Source: Pseudomonas sp. GM84 (GTDB taxonomy: Bacteria > Pseudomonadota > Gammaproteobacteria > Pseudomonadales > Pseudomonadaceae). From it: 38,097 nucleotides of DNA. The translations under genes and the position numbers were made by a program. Of this stretch, positions 29,588 to 37,511 are shown piece after piece. The stretch covers positions 1-38,097 of the forward strand of contig NZ_AKJC01000319.1 of assembly GCF_000282535.1 (NCBI RefSeq), written 5' to 3'. The notes under the pieces are model-generated. The model was not told the origin of the DNA, made no database searches, and saw only the letters and a program-made list of their open reading frames with translations. Positions within the stretch are counted from its first letter, which is position 1, and each line of letters begins with the position of its first letter.

Positions 29588-30589
29588 TTAGTTCCAGCCA
29601 GCCCGGTCCATCAAACGAATGGCCTCGGCCTGACGCTTGCCAGCCACCTCGACCGGAATGCTGTCCGCCTTGAAGCTCCCCCAGGCCGCCACTTCAGCAG
29701 AAGGCTTGACCTTCGGGTTGGCCGGGAATTCCTGGTTGATGTCGGCGAACAGCTTCTGCGCTTTCTCGCCGGTCATCCATTCCACCAGCTTCTTCGCCGC
29801 TTCAGGGTGCGGTGCATGCTTGGTCAGGCCGATACCCGACAGGTTGACGTGCACACCGCGATCACCCTGGTTCGGCCAGAAGATCTTCACCGGCAGTTGC
29901 GGGTTCTGTTTGTGCAGACGACCGTAGTAGTAAGTGTTGACCACGCCCACATCGCACTGGCCCGCCTCGATGGCCTGGATCACCGCGTTGTCGTCCGAGA
30001 ACACGTCGGTGGACAGGTTGTTGACCCAACCCTTGACGATCTTTTCGGCCTCGGCCTCGCCGTGGTTCTCGATCAGCGTGGCGGTCAGCGACTGGTTGTA
30101 GACCTTCTTGGCGGTGCGCAGGCACAGGCGGCCTTCCCACTGCTTGTCGGCCAAGGCTTCGTAGGTGGTCAGTTCCTCGGGTTTGACCCGATCGGTGGAG
30201 TAGATGATGGTGCGTGCACGCAGGCTCAAGCCGGTCCAGTCATGGGAAGAGGCGCGATATTGCGGCGGGATGTTCTGGTCGATGATCGGCGACTTGATCG
30301 GCTGCAGAATGCCCATCTGCTCGGCCTGCCAGAGATTGCCGGCATCGACGGTCAGCAACAGGTCGGCCACACCGTTCTCGCCCTCGGCCTTGATGCGCTG
30401 CATCAGCGGGGCTTCCTTGTCGGTGATGAACTTGATCTTGACCCCGGTTTCGGCGGTGTAGGCATCGAACACGGGCTTGATCAGCTCGTCGATGCGCGAG
30501 GAGTACACCACCACTTCGTCCGCTGCCTGGGCGGCGCCACCGAACAAGGTCAGGGCCAGGGCGGCCAGTAGGGGCTTGCGTGGCAACAT
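29588..30589 (-). CDS. Periplasmic ferric-iron-binding protein (FbpA/HitA-type)
   Basis: This 333-residue protein should bind ferric iron in the periplasm and deliver it to the double-domain permease downstream. A signal peptide ends at AQA (residue 22), followed by the strand EVVVYSSR typical of FbpA relatives. A triple tyrosine Y220-Y222 in NTYYYGRL matches the iron-coordinating tyrosine pair of FbpA. The start at 30589 has AAGGAG seven bases upstream. The frame is open for 21 further codons but that would add an extra leader before the signal peptide. A weak Fur-like sequence lies just upstream (see findings). Specificity for iron over another metal or anion is inferred. Confidence 0.9.
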   Translation of the reverse strand: MLPRKPLLAALALTLFGGAAQAADEVVVYSSRIDELIKPVFDAYTAETGVKIKFITDKEAPLMQRIKAEGENGVADLLLTVDAGNLWQAEQMGILQPIKSPIIDQNIPPQYRASSHDWTGLSLRARTIIYSTDRVKPEELTTYEALADKQWEGRLCLRTAKKVYNQSLTATLIENHGEAEAEKIVKGWVNNLSTDVFSDDNAVIQAIEAGQCDVGVVNTYYYGRLHKQNPQLPVKIFWPNQGDRGVHVNLSGIGLTKHAPHPEAAKKLVEWMTGEKAQKLFADINQEFPANPKVKPSAEVAAWGSFKADSIPVEVAGKRQAEAIRLMDRAGWN

Positions 30590-30696
30590 GGGAAGCACTC
30601 CTTGGATCGTATGAGAGGCGCAAATGGTAGTTAATCCCATTTTCTGGCTCACCTACCCAGCCGTTACCGGATGTTGCAGGGGGCTGCTATGCAGCC

Positions 30697-30784
30697 CATT
30701 CGCGGGACAAGCCCGCTCCCACAGAAGCCTGCCGTTCTTGAGTGCTGCGGTGTACCTGTGGGAGCGGGCTTGCCCCGCGAATGG
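30697..30784. repeat. REP pair (type B, GCGGGC core)
   Basis: Facing units cattcgcgggacaagcccgc and gcgggcttgccccgcgaatg lie upstream of the iron-binding protein gene and just after the ubiI stop codon, both genes being on the minus strand. Confidence 0.9.
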
Positions 30785-30807
30785 GCCGCAAAGCGGCCCC
30801 GGCAATT

Positions 30808-32031
30808 TCAAGCCTTGGCCAGTTCCGGCAAGTCTCCGGAAAGCCCCAAGGCCTGACGCACAAACACCGCCTTGGCCTCCGGCATCTGCTCCACCAGCTT
30901 CAACCCACTGTTACGCAACCAGCGCAACGGCAGCGGATTGGCCTGGAACAACCGCTCGAAACCTTCCATCGCCGCCATCAGCGCCAGGTTATGCGGCATG
31001 CGCCGACGCTCGTAGCGGCTGAGCACCTTCACATCCGCCAGGCGCTCGCCACGCTCACAGGCATTCACCAGCACTTCGGCCAGCACGGCGGCATCGAGGA
31101 AGCCCAGATTGACGCCTTGCCCCGCCAACGGGTGGATGGTGTGCGCGGCATCGCCGATCAGTGCCAGCCCCTCATCCACATAGCGCTTGGCGTGGCGCTG
31201 ACGCAGCGGTACGCAGACACGCGGGTCGGCCTCCAGCACTTCCCCCAAGCGCCCTTCGAAAGCGCGCTCCAGGGCCTTGCGGAAGACATCGTCAGGCATC
31301 CCCATCAGCTGCTCGGCTTGCTCCGGCGTGGTCGACCAGACGATCGAGCACCAGTCCTGCTTGCCGTCACGCAGCAAGGGCAGGAACGCCAGCGGCCCCT
31401 CATCGGTGAACCGCTGCCAGGCGGTGCCCTGGTGTGCGGCGCTGCAGCGCACACTGGTGACGATGGCGTGGTGCAGGTAGTCCCATTCACGCGTTTCGCA
31501 ACCGGCCAGGCGCCGCACCGCCGAATTGGCGCCATCGGCGGCCACCACCAGCGGCGCACGCAGGCGGCGCCCATCGGCCAGGGTCAGCAGCCACTCGTCG
31601 CCAGAACGACGCAGCTGCTCCAGCCGGGCATTGGGCAGCAGGCCGATGTCGCTGTCGTGCAGGCGGTCCAGCAGGCCGTCCTGCACCACCCGGTTCTCGA
31701 CGATGTGGCCCAGCGTCTGGGCATGCACGCTGGCAGCCGAGAAATGAATCTGCCCGGTGCCGCTGCCGTCCCACACATGCATGTCGGTATAGGGTGCGAC
31801 ACGCCGCTTGGCGATACCTTCCCAGGCGCCCAAGCGCTCCAGGATGCGCTGGCTGGCGGCCGACAGGGCACTGACCCGGGGCTCGAACGGCGCGTTGCCA
31901 TCGAACGGTTTGACCGACAGCGAGCCGCCATCGAGCAGGAGGATTTCCAGGCCGCTATGGCGCAAGGCCAGGGCCAGGGCGCTGCCGACCATACCGGCAC
32001 CGACAATCAACAGATCTGCGCGCATTTCCAT
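30808..32031 (-). CDS. ubiI: UbiI/UbiF-family FAD monooxygenase of ubiquinone biosynthesis
   Basis: This 407-residue flavoprotein of the UbiH/COQ6 family hydroxylates the ring of a polyprenylphenol intermediate. The dinucleotide-binding motif GAGMVGSALA is near residue 11, and the second FAD motif GDAAHTIHPLAGQGVNLG is in the C-terminal half. Many annotations call this gene ubiF, but Pseudomonas uses the unrelated Coq7 for the UbiF step. The equivalent P. aeruginosa gene next to ubiH has been assigned as UbiI (C5 hydroxylase), so I prefer that. It starts three bases after the DUF4442 gene ends. An ATG two codons later is an equally possible start. Confidence 0.88.
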   Translation of the reverse strand: MEMRADLLIVGAGMVGSALALALRHSGLEILLLDGGSLSVKPFDGNAPFEPRVSALSAASQRILERLGAWEGIAKRRVAPYTDMHVWDGSGTGQIHFSAASVHAQTLGHIVENRVVQDGLLDRLHDSDIGLLPNARLEQLRRSGDEWLLTLADGRRLRAPLVVAADGANSAVRRLAGCETREWDYLHHAIVTSVRCSAAHQGTAWQRFTDEGPLAFLPLLRDGKQDWCSIVWSTTPEQAEQLMGMPDDVFRKALERAFEGRLGEVLEADPRVCVPLRQRHAKRYVDEGLALIGDAAHTIHPLAGQGVNLGFLDAAVLAEVLVNACERGERLADVKVLSRYERRRMPHNLALMAAMEGFERLFQANPLPLRWLRNSGLKLVEQMPEAKAVFVRQALGLSGDLPELAKA

Positions 32032-32034
32032 GCC

Positions 32035-32517
32035 TTACGCCTGCCTCGCTTGCGGCTTGAGCCGCACGTATAGGGTTTTATCGACCCGCGCCACCAGCTC
32101 GCCGGTGCCGTCGCGGATATCGACCTGCAAATGTGGCAGGTACTTCTTGCCACTGGCGGTCTGCTGGCGGATTTCCTCAAGCAGCGCGTCATCGACATGG
32201 AATTCGGCATACACCGGGCCCTTGCCTGGGGTGATGAAGTCGATGCTGGCGGCCTTGTCCCAGACAATGTACTCACGGCCCAGCTGCTCGATCAGCAGCA
32301 GCATGTAGAACGGGTCGACCATGGAATACAGACTGCCGCCGAACTGGGTACCGACATAGTTGCGGTTCCAGCGGGTGAGCTTCATGCATACCTTGACGCT
32401 GCGCATGTCCGGGCTGATGTGCTGGATGCGGATACCGGCACCGAGGTACGGCGGGTAGAGGTTCAGCAGCCAGCGCAACATGCGCGCCCGGCGCGCCAGC
32501 CTGCGCGGGTCGCTCAT
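32035..32517 (-). CDS. DUF4442 hot-dog-fold protein, possible thioesterase
   Basis: This 160-residue protein belongs, as far as I can recognise, to DUF4442, a branch of the hot-dog thioesterase superfamily. The central segment NRNYVGTQFGGSLYSMVDP (about residues 51-69) matches the GT.FGG signature seen around the active site of such proteins. The N-terminus is basic with LLNLYPPYLGAGI following. It starts inside the ubiH stop (ATGA at 32514-32517) and ends three bases before ubiI, so it is translated with the two ubiquinone hydroxylases. A function in ubiquinone or acyl-CoA metabolism is suggested only by this context. Confidence 0.85.
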   Translation of the reverse strand: MSDPRRLARRARMLRWLLNLYPPYLGAGIRIQHISPDMRSVKVCMKLTRWNRNYVGTQFGGSLYSMVDPFYMLLLIEQLGREYIVWDKAASIDFITPGKGPVYAEFHVDDALLEEIRQQTASGKKYLPHLQVDIRDGTGELVARVDKTLYVRLKPQARQA

Positions 32518-33713
32518 GCCTGGCCCCGCGGATCGGGGCGGGTGCCCAGGCCCATCGCCTGGCGGGCGAACCAGCTTTTTGCCGGTGGCAGCAGGTCGAG
32601 GCCGAGCAGACCGATGTTGCGCCCAGCCGCCAGCAAGGGCTGATTGCTGCCGAACAGGCGAGTGACCTGGTCGGAGAAGCCGATGGTCAAGGCCTGGTCG
32701 AGCCGCTGGCGTTGATGATAGGCCAGCAGGGTCGCCAGGTCGCCTGGCTGCTGGGGACCCGCCAGCAGCGCGTCGGCCAGCGACTGCACGTCGCGCAGTG
32801 ACAGGTTGAAGCCCTGCCCGGCGATCGGGTGCAGGCTGTGCGCGGCATTGCCCAGCACCACCAGGTGCGGGCGTACCTGCTCCTGTGCTTCGACCAGCGC
32901 CAGCGGATAGAGGTGCCGGGCGCCGACCTGGCGCAACGCGCCAAGGCGGTAGCCGAAGGCATCCTGCAACTCGCGCAGGAAGCTGCGCTCGTCGATTTCC
33001 GCCAGGCGACGGGCATCCATCCCCTGCCGGGTCCAGACCAATGCGCAGCGGTTTTCCGGCAACGGCAACAGGGCCATGGGGCCCTGCTCGGTAAAGCGTT
33101 CGAAGGCCTGGCCGCCGTGAGCTTCGCCTGGGGAGATATTGGCGATCAGCGCACTTTGTTCATACGGCGTGCGGCGCACATGGATGCCCAGTTGTTCGCG
33201 CAGATCGGAGCGGCCACCATCGGCCAGCACCGCCAAATCGCATTCCAGGCTGGTGTCGTCTTCCAGCTGCAGCCGGTAGCCACCTTCGATGGCCTGCATC
33301 GCCCGCACTTCGGCCGGGCAGCGCCAGCTCACCACTTCCCGGTCCAGCCCCTGCCACAGGCACTGGCCAAGCCAGGCGTTCTCGACCACGTAGCCCAGTG
33401 CCGGCACGCCTTCTTCCTGCGCGTCGAGGCGCGTGGCGCCAAAGCGCCCACGGTCGGACACATGAATTTGCCGGATCGGCTCGGCACGCGGACTGATCGC
33501 TTGCCAAAGGCCAAGCTGCTGATAGATCTGCTGGGTGCCGAACGACAGCGCCGACGAGCGTGCGTCGTAGCTCGGCTGGAAGCTGTCGCCTGGTGCGAAG
33601 GGTTCGATCAGCACGATCTTCCAGCCACGCGCCTTGGCACCGGCCTGCAGCGCCAGCGCCAGGCTCGCGCCCACCAGCCCGCCGCCAATGATCGCCAGGT
33701 TGACCCGATTCAT
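32514..33713 (-). CDS. ubiH: 2-octaprenyl-6-methoxyphenol hydroxylase-type enzyme (UbiH)
   Basis: This 399-residue FAD monooxygenase hydroxylates the C1 position of the ubiquinone ring precursor. The N-terminal dinucleotide fold begins IIGGGLVGASLALAL (about residues 8-22). The second FAD motif reads GNAAHSLHPIAGQGFNL, with Asn in place of the Asp found in UbiI, a difference also present in E. coli UbiH, so it is not a defect. The gene overlaps pepP upstream and the DUF4442 gene downstream by ATGA. Its linkage to pepP is the same as in E. coli (pepP-ubiH-ubiI). Confidence 0.94.
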   Translation of the reverse strand: MNRVNLAIIGGGLVGASLALALQAGAKARGWKIVLIEPFAPGDSFQPSYDARSSALSFGTQQIYQQLGLWQAISPRAEPIRQIHVSDRGRFGATRLDAQEEGVPALGYVVENAWLGQCLWQGLDREVVSWRCPAEVRAMQAIEGGYRLQLEDDTSLECDLAVLADGGRSDLREQLGIHVRRTPYEQSALIANISPGEAHGGQAFERFTEQGPMALLPLPENRCALVWTRQGMDARRLAEIDERSFLRELQDAFGYRLGALRQVGARHLYPLALVEAQEQVRPHLVVLGNAAHSLHPIAGQGFNLSLRDVQSLADALLAGPQQPGDLATLLAYHQRQRLDQALTIGFSDQVTRLFGSNQPLLAAGRNIGLLGLDLLPPAKSWFARQAMGLGTRPDPRGQA

Positions 33714-35044
33714 GCCGCGTCCTTACGGGCTGCCTGCATCAGCGCCTCGATCTCGGCGACCGTGCTGGGCACGCCCGAGGTCAGAATTTCACAACCTTGC
33801 CTGGTCACCACCACGTCGTCCTCGATCCTTACGCCGATGCCACGCCATTTCTTCGCGACATTCTGGTTGTCGGCGGCAATGTAGATGCCTGGCTCGACGG
33901 TCAGCGCCATGCCGGGTTCCAGCACGCGCCACTGGCCGCCCACCTTGTATTCACCGACATCGTGCACATCCATGCCCAGCCAGTGCCCGGCGCGGTGCAT
34001 GTAGAAGGCCCGGTAGGCCTCACTGTCGATCAGCGCCTGCACTTCGCCCTTGAGCAGCCCCAGTTCAACCAGGCCCTCGGTGATGACCCACACGGTGGCC
34101 TCGTGGGCGTGGTTCCAGTGCTTGCCCGGTGCGATCTCGGCGAAGGCGGCGTGCTGGGCTTTGAGTACCAGCTCGTAGATGGCCTTCTGCTCCGGCGAAA
34201 AACGCCCGCTGACCGGGAAGGTGCGGGTGATGTCACTGGCATAGCAGTCGATCTCGCAGCCGGCATCGATCAGTACCAGGTCGCCGTCCTTGAGCGGTGC
34301 GTCGTTTTCCTGATAGTGCAGGATGCAGCCATTGCGACCGGCGGCGACGATCGAGCCGTAGGCAGGCATCTTCGCCCCGCCCTTGCGGAACTCGTAGTCC
34401 AGTTCGGCTTCCAGGCTGTATTCATGCAGCCCTGGCCGGCAGGCCTGCATGGCCCGCACATGGGCCCGCGCGGAAATCGCCGCGGCAGCACGCATCACCT
34501 TCACTTCCGTCGCCGATTTATACAGGCGCATGTCGTGCAGCAGGTGATCCAGCGCAACGAACTCGTTCGGCGGCTGGGCACCAAGGCGGGCTTTGGAGCG
34601 GATCACGTTGATCCAGTCCATCAGCCGGCGGTCGAACTCGGCGTTGCTGCCCATGGCGCTGTAGACCCGCTCGCGGCCTTCGATCAGGCCGGGGAGGATC
34701 TCGTCGATGTCGGTGATCGGAAAGGCATCGTCCGCGCCGAAGTCACGGACCGCGCCTTCCTGCCCGGCGCGCAGGCCGTCCCATTGCTCGCGTTCGGGGT
34801 TGCGCTCGCGGCAGAACAGCACGTATTCGCCATGCTCGCGCCCTGGGATCAGCGCGATCACCGCCTCCGGCTCCGGGAAGCCGCTGAGGTACTGGAAGTC
34901 GCTGTCCTGACGGTACACGTGCTCGACGTCGCGGTTGCGGATGGCAACCGCGGCAGCCGGCAGAATGGCAATGCTGTTGGGGACCATCTGCGCCATCAGC
35001 GCCTTGCGCCGACGGGCATACTCGGCCTTGGGTATGTGGCTCAT
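33710..35044 (-). CDS. pepP: Xaa-Pro aminopeptidase (PepP)
   Basis: This 444-residue metallopeptidase of family M24 removes N-terminal residues that precede proline. The five metal ligands are all visible: the two Asp in LIDAGCEIDCYASDITRTF, the His in HWLGMDVHDVG, and the Glu residues in TVEPGIYI and VRIEDDVVV. The N-terminal creatinase-like domain covers about residues 5-140. I chose the start at 35044, which gives the usual length. The frame stays open further upstream through the YgfB-family gene. It is coupled to ubiH by ATGA, and begins 22 bases after the YgfB-family gene ends. Confidence 0.95.
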   Translation of the reverse strand: MSHIPKAEYARRRKALMAQMVPNSIAILPAAAVAIRNRDVEHVYRQDSDFQYLSGFPEPEAVIALIPGREHGEYVLFCRERNPEREQWDGLRAGQEGAVRDFGADDAFPITDIDEILPGLIEGRERVYSAMGSNAEFDRRLMDWINVIRSKARLGAQPPNEFVALDHLLHDMRLYKSATEVKVMRAAAAISARAHVRAMQACRPGLHEYSLEAELDYEFRKGGAKMPAYGSIVAAGRNGCILHYQENDAPLKDGDLVLIDAGCEIDCYASDITRTFPVSGRFSPEQKAIYELVLKAQHAAFAEIAPGKHWNHAHEATVWVITEGLVELGLLKGEVQALIDSEAYRAFYMHRAGHWLGMDVHDVGEYKVGGQWRVLEPGMALTVEPGIYIAADNQNVAKKWRGIGVRIEDDVVVTRQGCEILTSGVPSTVAEIEALMQAARKDAA

Positions 35045-35066
35045 GGGCAGAACTACCCCCGGTTGA

Positions 35067-35621
35067 TCAGTGCAGCGATGGTTTTGGCGCAGGCGCGGCG
35101 GGTGCGGCCAGTTCCGTGAACAGCAGCAGCGGCGCGACGCGCAGGTATTCCATGACTTCCATGTAGTCGCTCTCGCCGTCTTCGGACTCTTCCAGGGCTT
35201 CCTGGACCTGGGAAATGGCCACCAGGTCCTGGAGCACTTCCTTGGCATCGGTGGACAGGTCCTTGCCGCCGGCGTTCAGCCCGAAGCCGGTGATGAAACC
35301 CTGGCACCATTGGCCCAGCGCCGTGGCGCGGTCGGTCAGCGAGGTTTCGTCGCCCGGCAGCAGCAGGACGATGGCGATGTCTTCGCCGGTAAGCTCGGCC
35401 TTGACCATTTCCTGCAGGCCGATCAGGGCTGCGCGGACAGTGTCTTGCGGCTCGTTCTCCAGCACGCCGGCGGCGTCGGCCAGCCAGGAGTCGGGATCGA
35501 AGCCGGCGCCGGCGCAGCTGCGGCCAATCAGCAGGCCATGCAGCTCGGCAGGGGAAACAGGGTGGCCGTTGCTCGAGAGCAGTGCGGCGAATGCAGTGTA
35601 GGGCGATTGGGTATTAGGCAT
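35067..35621 (-). CDS. YgfB/YecA-family protein (UPF0149)
   Basis: This is a 184-residue helical, acidic protein of the UPF0149 family. The N-terminal [16 protein letters not shown] and the [10 protein letters not shown] segment are typical, and the C-terminus after about residue 170 is a short Ala-Pro tail. It is the first gene of the pepP-ubiH unit, as ygfB is in E. coli. In P. aeruginosa a member of this family has been tied to control of ampDh3 and beta-lactam resistance, but whether this protein acts likewise is not visible. The start at 35621 lacks a clear ribosome site. Confidence 0.9.
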   Translation of the reverse strand: MPNTQSPYTAFAALLSSNGHPVSPAELHGLLIGRSCAGAGFDPDSWLADAAGVLENEPQDTVRAALIGLQEMVKAELTGEDIAIVLLLPGDETSLTDRATALGQWCQGFITGFGLNAGGKDLSTDAKEVLQDLVAISQVQEALEESEDGESDYMEVMEYLRVAPLLLFTELAAPAAPAPKPSLH

Positions 35622-35767
35622 GGTCGGCTAGGCGCCAGACGGCGCATTTGACTAGAATGAAGACCTTGTATCCTAGCATCGGCAGGCGCGCCAAGACCAT
35701 CGGCACTGGCCGTCGCCGTACAGGGAGAGGCATCATCGCAGGGTGATTCAACGACGGAGCGAATCGA

Positions 35768-35986
35768 GTGCAACCCACGCAAGAGAACGACCTGCAGGCG
35801 CTGATGAGCCGGTTCGAGTTGCTGATCGAACGTGTCGAGCAACTAAAACGGCAAAATGCACTCCTAATAGCCCAGGAAAAATCCTGGCGCGAGGAGCGCG
35901 CGCACCTCATCGAAAAGAACGAAATCGCCAAGCGCAAGGTCGAGTCGATGATTTTACGCCTGAAGGCCCTGGAGCAAGACTCATGA
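35768..35986 (+). CDS. Short coiled-coil protein, TIGR02449 type (ZapB-like)
   Basis: This 72-residue protein is almost entirely a predicted coiled coil, with heptad leucines and isoleucines from about residue 8 to 68 (LMSRFELLIERVEQL in the first part). I recognise the short family found directly before zapA in many gamma-proteobacteria, which has been likened to the division protein ZapB. It starts with GTG at 35768, preceded by GGAG eight bases upstream. Its TGA overlaps the zapA start (ATGA at 35983-35986), so the two are translated together, which supports a cell-division role. Confidence 0.88.
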   Translation: MQPTQENDLQALMSRFELLIERVEQLKRQNALLIAQEKSWREERAHLIEKNEIAKRKVESMILRLKALEQDS

Positions 35987-36303
35987 GTTCAAGCAATAGC
36001 GTCACCGTGCAGATCCTCGACAAGGAATACTCGATCATCTGCCCGCCGGAAGAGCGCAACAACCTGGTCAGCGCCGCGCGCTACCTGGATGGCAAGATGC
36101 GTGAGATCCGCAGCAGCGGCAAGGTGATTGGCGCCGACCGTATTGCAGTCATGGCCGCGTTGAACATCACCCACGAGATGCTGCACCGCCAGGAAGATCG
36201 CACCGATGCTCCCGCTGGCGGCACCACCCGCGAACAGGTACGCGACCTGCTCGATCGCGTCGACAAGGCATTGTCCGACGATGCGGATACCAAAATCGGC
36301 TGA
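35983..36303 (+). CDS. zapA: Cell division protein ZapA
   Basis: This 106-residue protein bundles FtsZ filaments at the division ring. The N-terminal strand region VTVQILDKEYSIICP and the following helix NNLVSAARYLDGKM are typical, and the C-terminal helix (about residues 60-100) forms the tetramer coiled coil. The start is fixed by the ATGA overlap with the coiled-coil gene upstream. The longer frame from 35743 covers that gene and is a shadow. The 6S RNA gene follows about 20 bases downstream, a conserved order. Confidence 0.95.
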   Translation: MSSSNSVTVQILDKEYSIICPPEERNNLVSAARYLDGKMREIRSSGKVIGADRIAVMAALNITHEMLHRQEDRTDAPAGGTTREQVRDLLDRVDKALSDDADTKIG

Positions 36304-36306
36304 GAT

Positions 36307-36315
36307 TGGTATACT
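36307..36315 (+). promoter_or_regulatory. Extended -10 promoter of 6S RNA
   Basis: TGGTATACT gives a TGn extension followed by TATACT, ending about seven bases before the expected RNA start near 36322. No good -35 box is seen, which an extended -10 promoter can tolerate. Confidence 0.55.
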
Positions 36316-36321
36316 GGCGCC

Positions 36322-36501
36322 ACTCCCTGGGGGATGCGCCAGTCGGTTATGTCCCTGAGCCGATACGCACAACCACGGGGGTTGCACGCTGGGGCCGGTG
36401 TGCATGTCCGCCCGACGGAAAGCCTTAACGCCCCCTGCAATCTCCACCTTGAACTTTCGGGTTCAAGGGCTACACCGATAGCGGTCTTATCGGGGAGCCT
36501 G
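36322..36501 (+). ncRNA. ssrS: 6S RNA (SsrS)
   Basis: The region between zapA and fau has the conserved 6S features. The 5' end ctccctggggg pairs with the 3' end around cggggagcc, giving the closing stem. A central portion forms the long, interrupted duplex that mimics an open promoter and traps sigma-70 RNA polymerase. The length of about 180 bases and the position before fau are as in other gamma-proteobacteria. The exact ends are estimated from the promoter and the closing stem. Confidence 0.88.
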
Positions 36502-36507
36502 ATTTCC

Positions 36508-36532
36508 TTTGCCTGCCGGCTCGGCAGGCAAA
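36508..36532 (+). terminator. Hairpin between 6S RNA and fau
   Basis: tttgcctgcc and ggcaggcaaa form a 10-base perfect stem around ggctc. It follows the closing stem of 6S RNA by a few bases and precedes the fau start by 24 bases. It may be a processing or partial termination signal, because fau is usually co-transcribed with 6S RNA. Confidence 0.5.
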
Positions 36533-36556
36533 CCGACACCTGGGACTGCCAGTGCC

Positions 36557-37165
36557 ATGACTGAAACTGAGCCGCTTACCCGCCCCCAGCTTCGTCGTCT
36601 GCTTCGCAATGCCCGCCGCGCACTCACCCCTGCCCAGCAGCGCCAGGCCACGCTTGGCCTGTATCGCCAATTGGCCCAGCACCCGCTGTTCCGGCGTGCC
36701 CGCCATATCGCTCTGTACCTGCCCAACGACGGTGAAATCGACCCGCAGTTACTGCTGCGCGAGGCCCAGCGCCGGGGCAAACGCACGTACCTGCCGGTAC
36801 TGCACGCCTGGCCGCGCACACGCATGGTGTTCCAGCGCTTCGAACAGGGTGAAAAACTCAAGCGCAACCGCTTCCGTATTCCCGAACCGATAACCGACCG
36901 CAAGCGCCAGCGGCCGATCTGGGCATTGGACCTGATCCTGCTGCCGTTGGTCGGCTTCGATGAAGTAGGTGGCAGGCTGGGCATGGGCGGCGGCTTCTAC
37001 GACCGCAGCCTGGCCTACCAGGCGCGCCGCAAGGCGTGGAAGAAACCCTTGTTGCTGGGGCTGGCCCATGAATGCCAGAAGGTCGAACGACTGGCGCAGG
37101 CCAGTTGGGATGTACCTTTGCAGGGCACGGTCTCGGACCGTGGCTGGTACCTGGCGCCGAACTGA
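36557..37165 (+). CDS. fau: 5-formyltetrahydrofolate cyclo-ligase
   Basis: This 202-residue enzyme (YgfA, MTHFS) uses ATP to turn 5-formyltetrahydrofolate into 5,10-methenyltetrahydrofolate. The basic N-terminus LRRLLRNARRAL, the IALYLPNDGEIDP segment and the C-terminal signature LVGFDEVGGRLGMGGGFYDR, with its glycine-rich phosphate loop, are all present. I used the ATG at 36557. The open frame starts at 36509, but that lies in the hairpin after 6S RNA. Location directly after ssrS is conserved. Confidence 0.95.
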   Translation: MTETEPLTRPQLRRLLRNARRALTPAQQRQATLGLYRQLAQHPLFRRARHIALYLPNDGEIDPQLLLREAQRRGKRTYLPVLHAWPRTRMVFQRFEQGEKLKRNRFRIPEPITDRKRQRPIWALDLILLPLVGFDEVGGRLGMGGGFYDRSLAYQARRKAWKKPLLLGLAHECQKVERLAQASWDVPLQGTVSDRGWYLAPN

Positions 37166-37185
37166 GCGGCGTCAGCGGCGGGGGA

Positions 37186-37335
37186 TCAGCGCTGCGGCTG
37201 GCCGGCGTCGACCGGAGTCTGGTAGGCAATGTCCAGCTTGCGCTCCAGGATACCCTGGGCATAACCGGTGGTGACCACGCCAAGGCCAAAGATGAAGACC
37301 AGGATCCACAGTAGATCCGGTTTGCGTTGGTTCAT
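37186..37335 (-). CDS. 49-residue single-pass membrane protein
   Basis: This short gene reads MNQRKPDLLW, then a hydrophobic segment of about 16 residues (ILVFIFGLGVVTTGYA), then a polar tail ending AGQPQR. The positive N-terminus and single hydrophobic helix suggest an inner-membrane protein or an uncleaved signal anchor. The ATG at 37335 is preceded by a G-rich stretch (tagggggg) at eight bases. It converges with fau from the other side, the two stop codons being about 20 bases apart. I do not know its function, but I recall a small hypothetical protein at this place in related Pseudomonas genomes. Confidence 0.7.
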   Translation of the reverse strand: MNQRKPDLLWILVFIFGLGVVTTGYAQGILERKLDIAYQTPVDAGQPQR

Positions 37336-37377
37336 CGAAGCATGCCCCCCTAGGCACTGTCAGGCTCGGTGACTTTC

Positions 37378-37406
37378 TTGGAGTCCCCGGAGCGTCTAGC
37401 TTTAAA
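37378..37406 (+). promoter_or_regulatory. Candidate sigma-70 promoter of the EVE-domain gene
   Basis: TTGGAG (37378-37383) and TTTAAA (37401-37406) are separated by 17 bases. The leader to the ATG at 37512 would be about 95 bases. The match is moderate. Confidence 0.35.
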
Positions 37407-37511
37407 ATCGGCGCATTCTCCGACAACCTGAGTCGACACGCAAACGTTGACGCCAACCGGCTGTCGGTTTCGTGCAACAGGTTATTTCAAACCTTTTCAG
37501 GAGCAGTATCC

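Noticed and set aside
32821-32870. Asn in place of Asp in the second FAD motif of UbiH, first suspected to be a disabling change
   Set aside because: E. coli UbiH, as I recall it, has the same GNAA sequence, so it is a feature of the subfamily.
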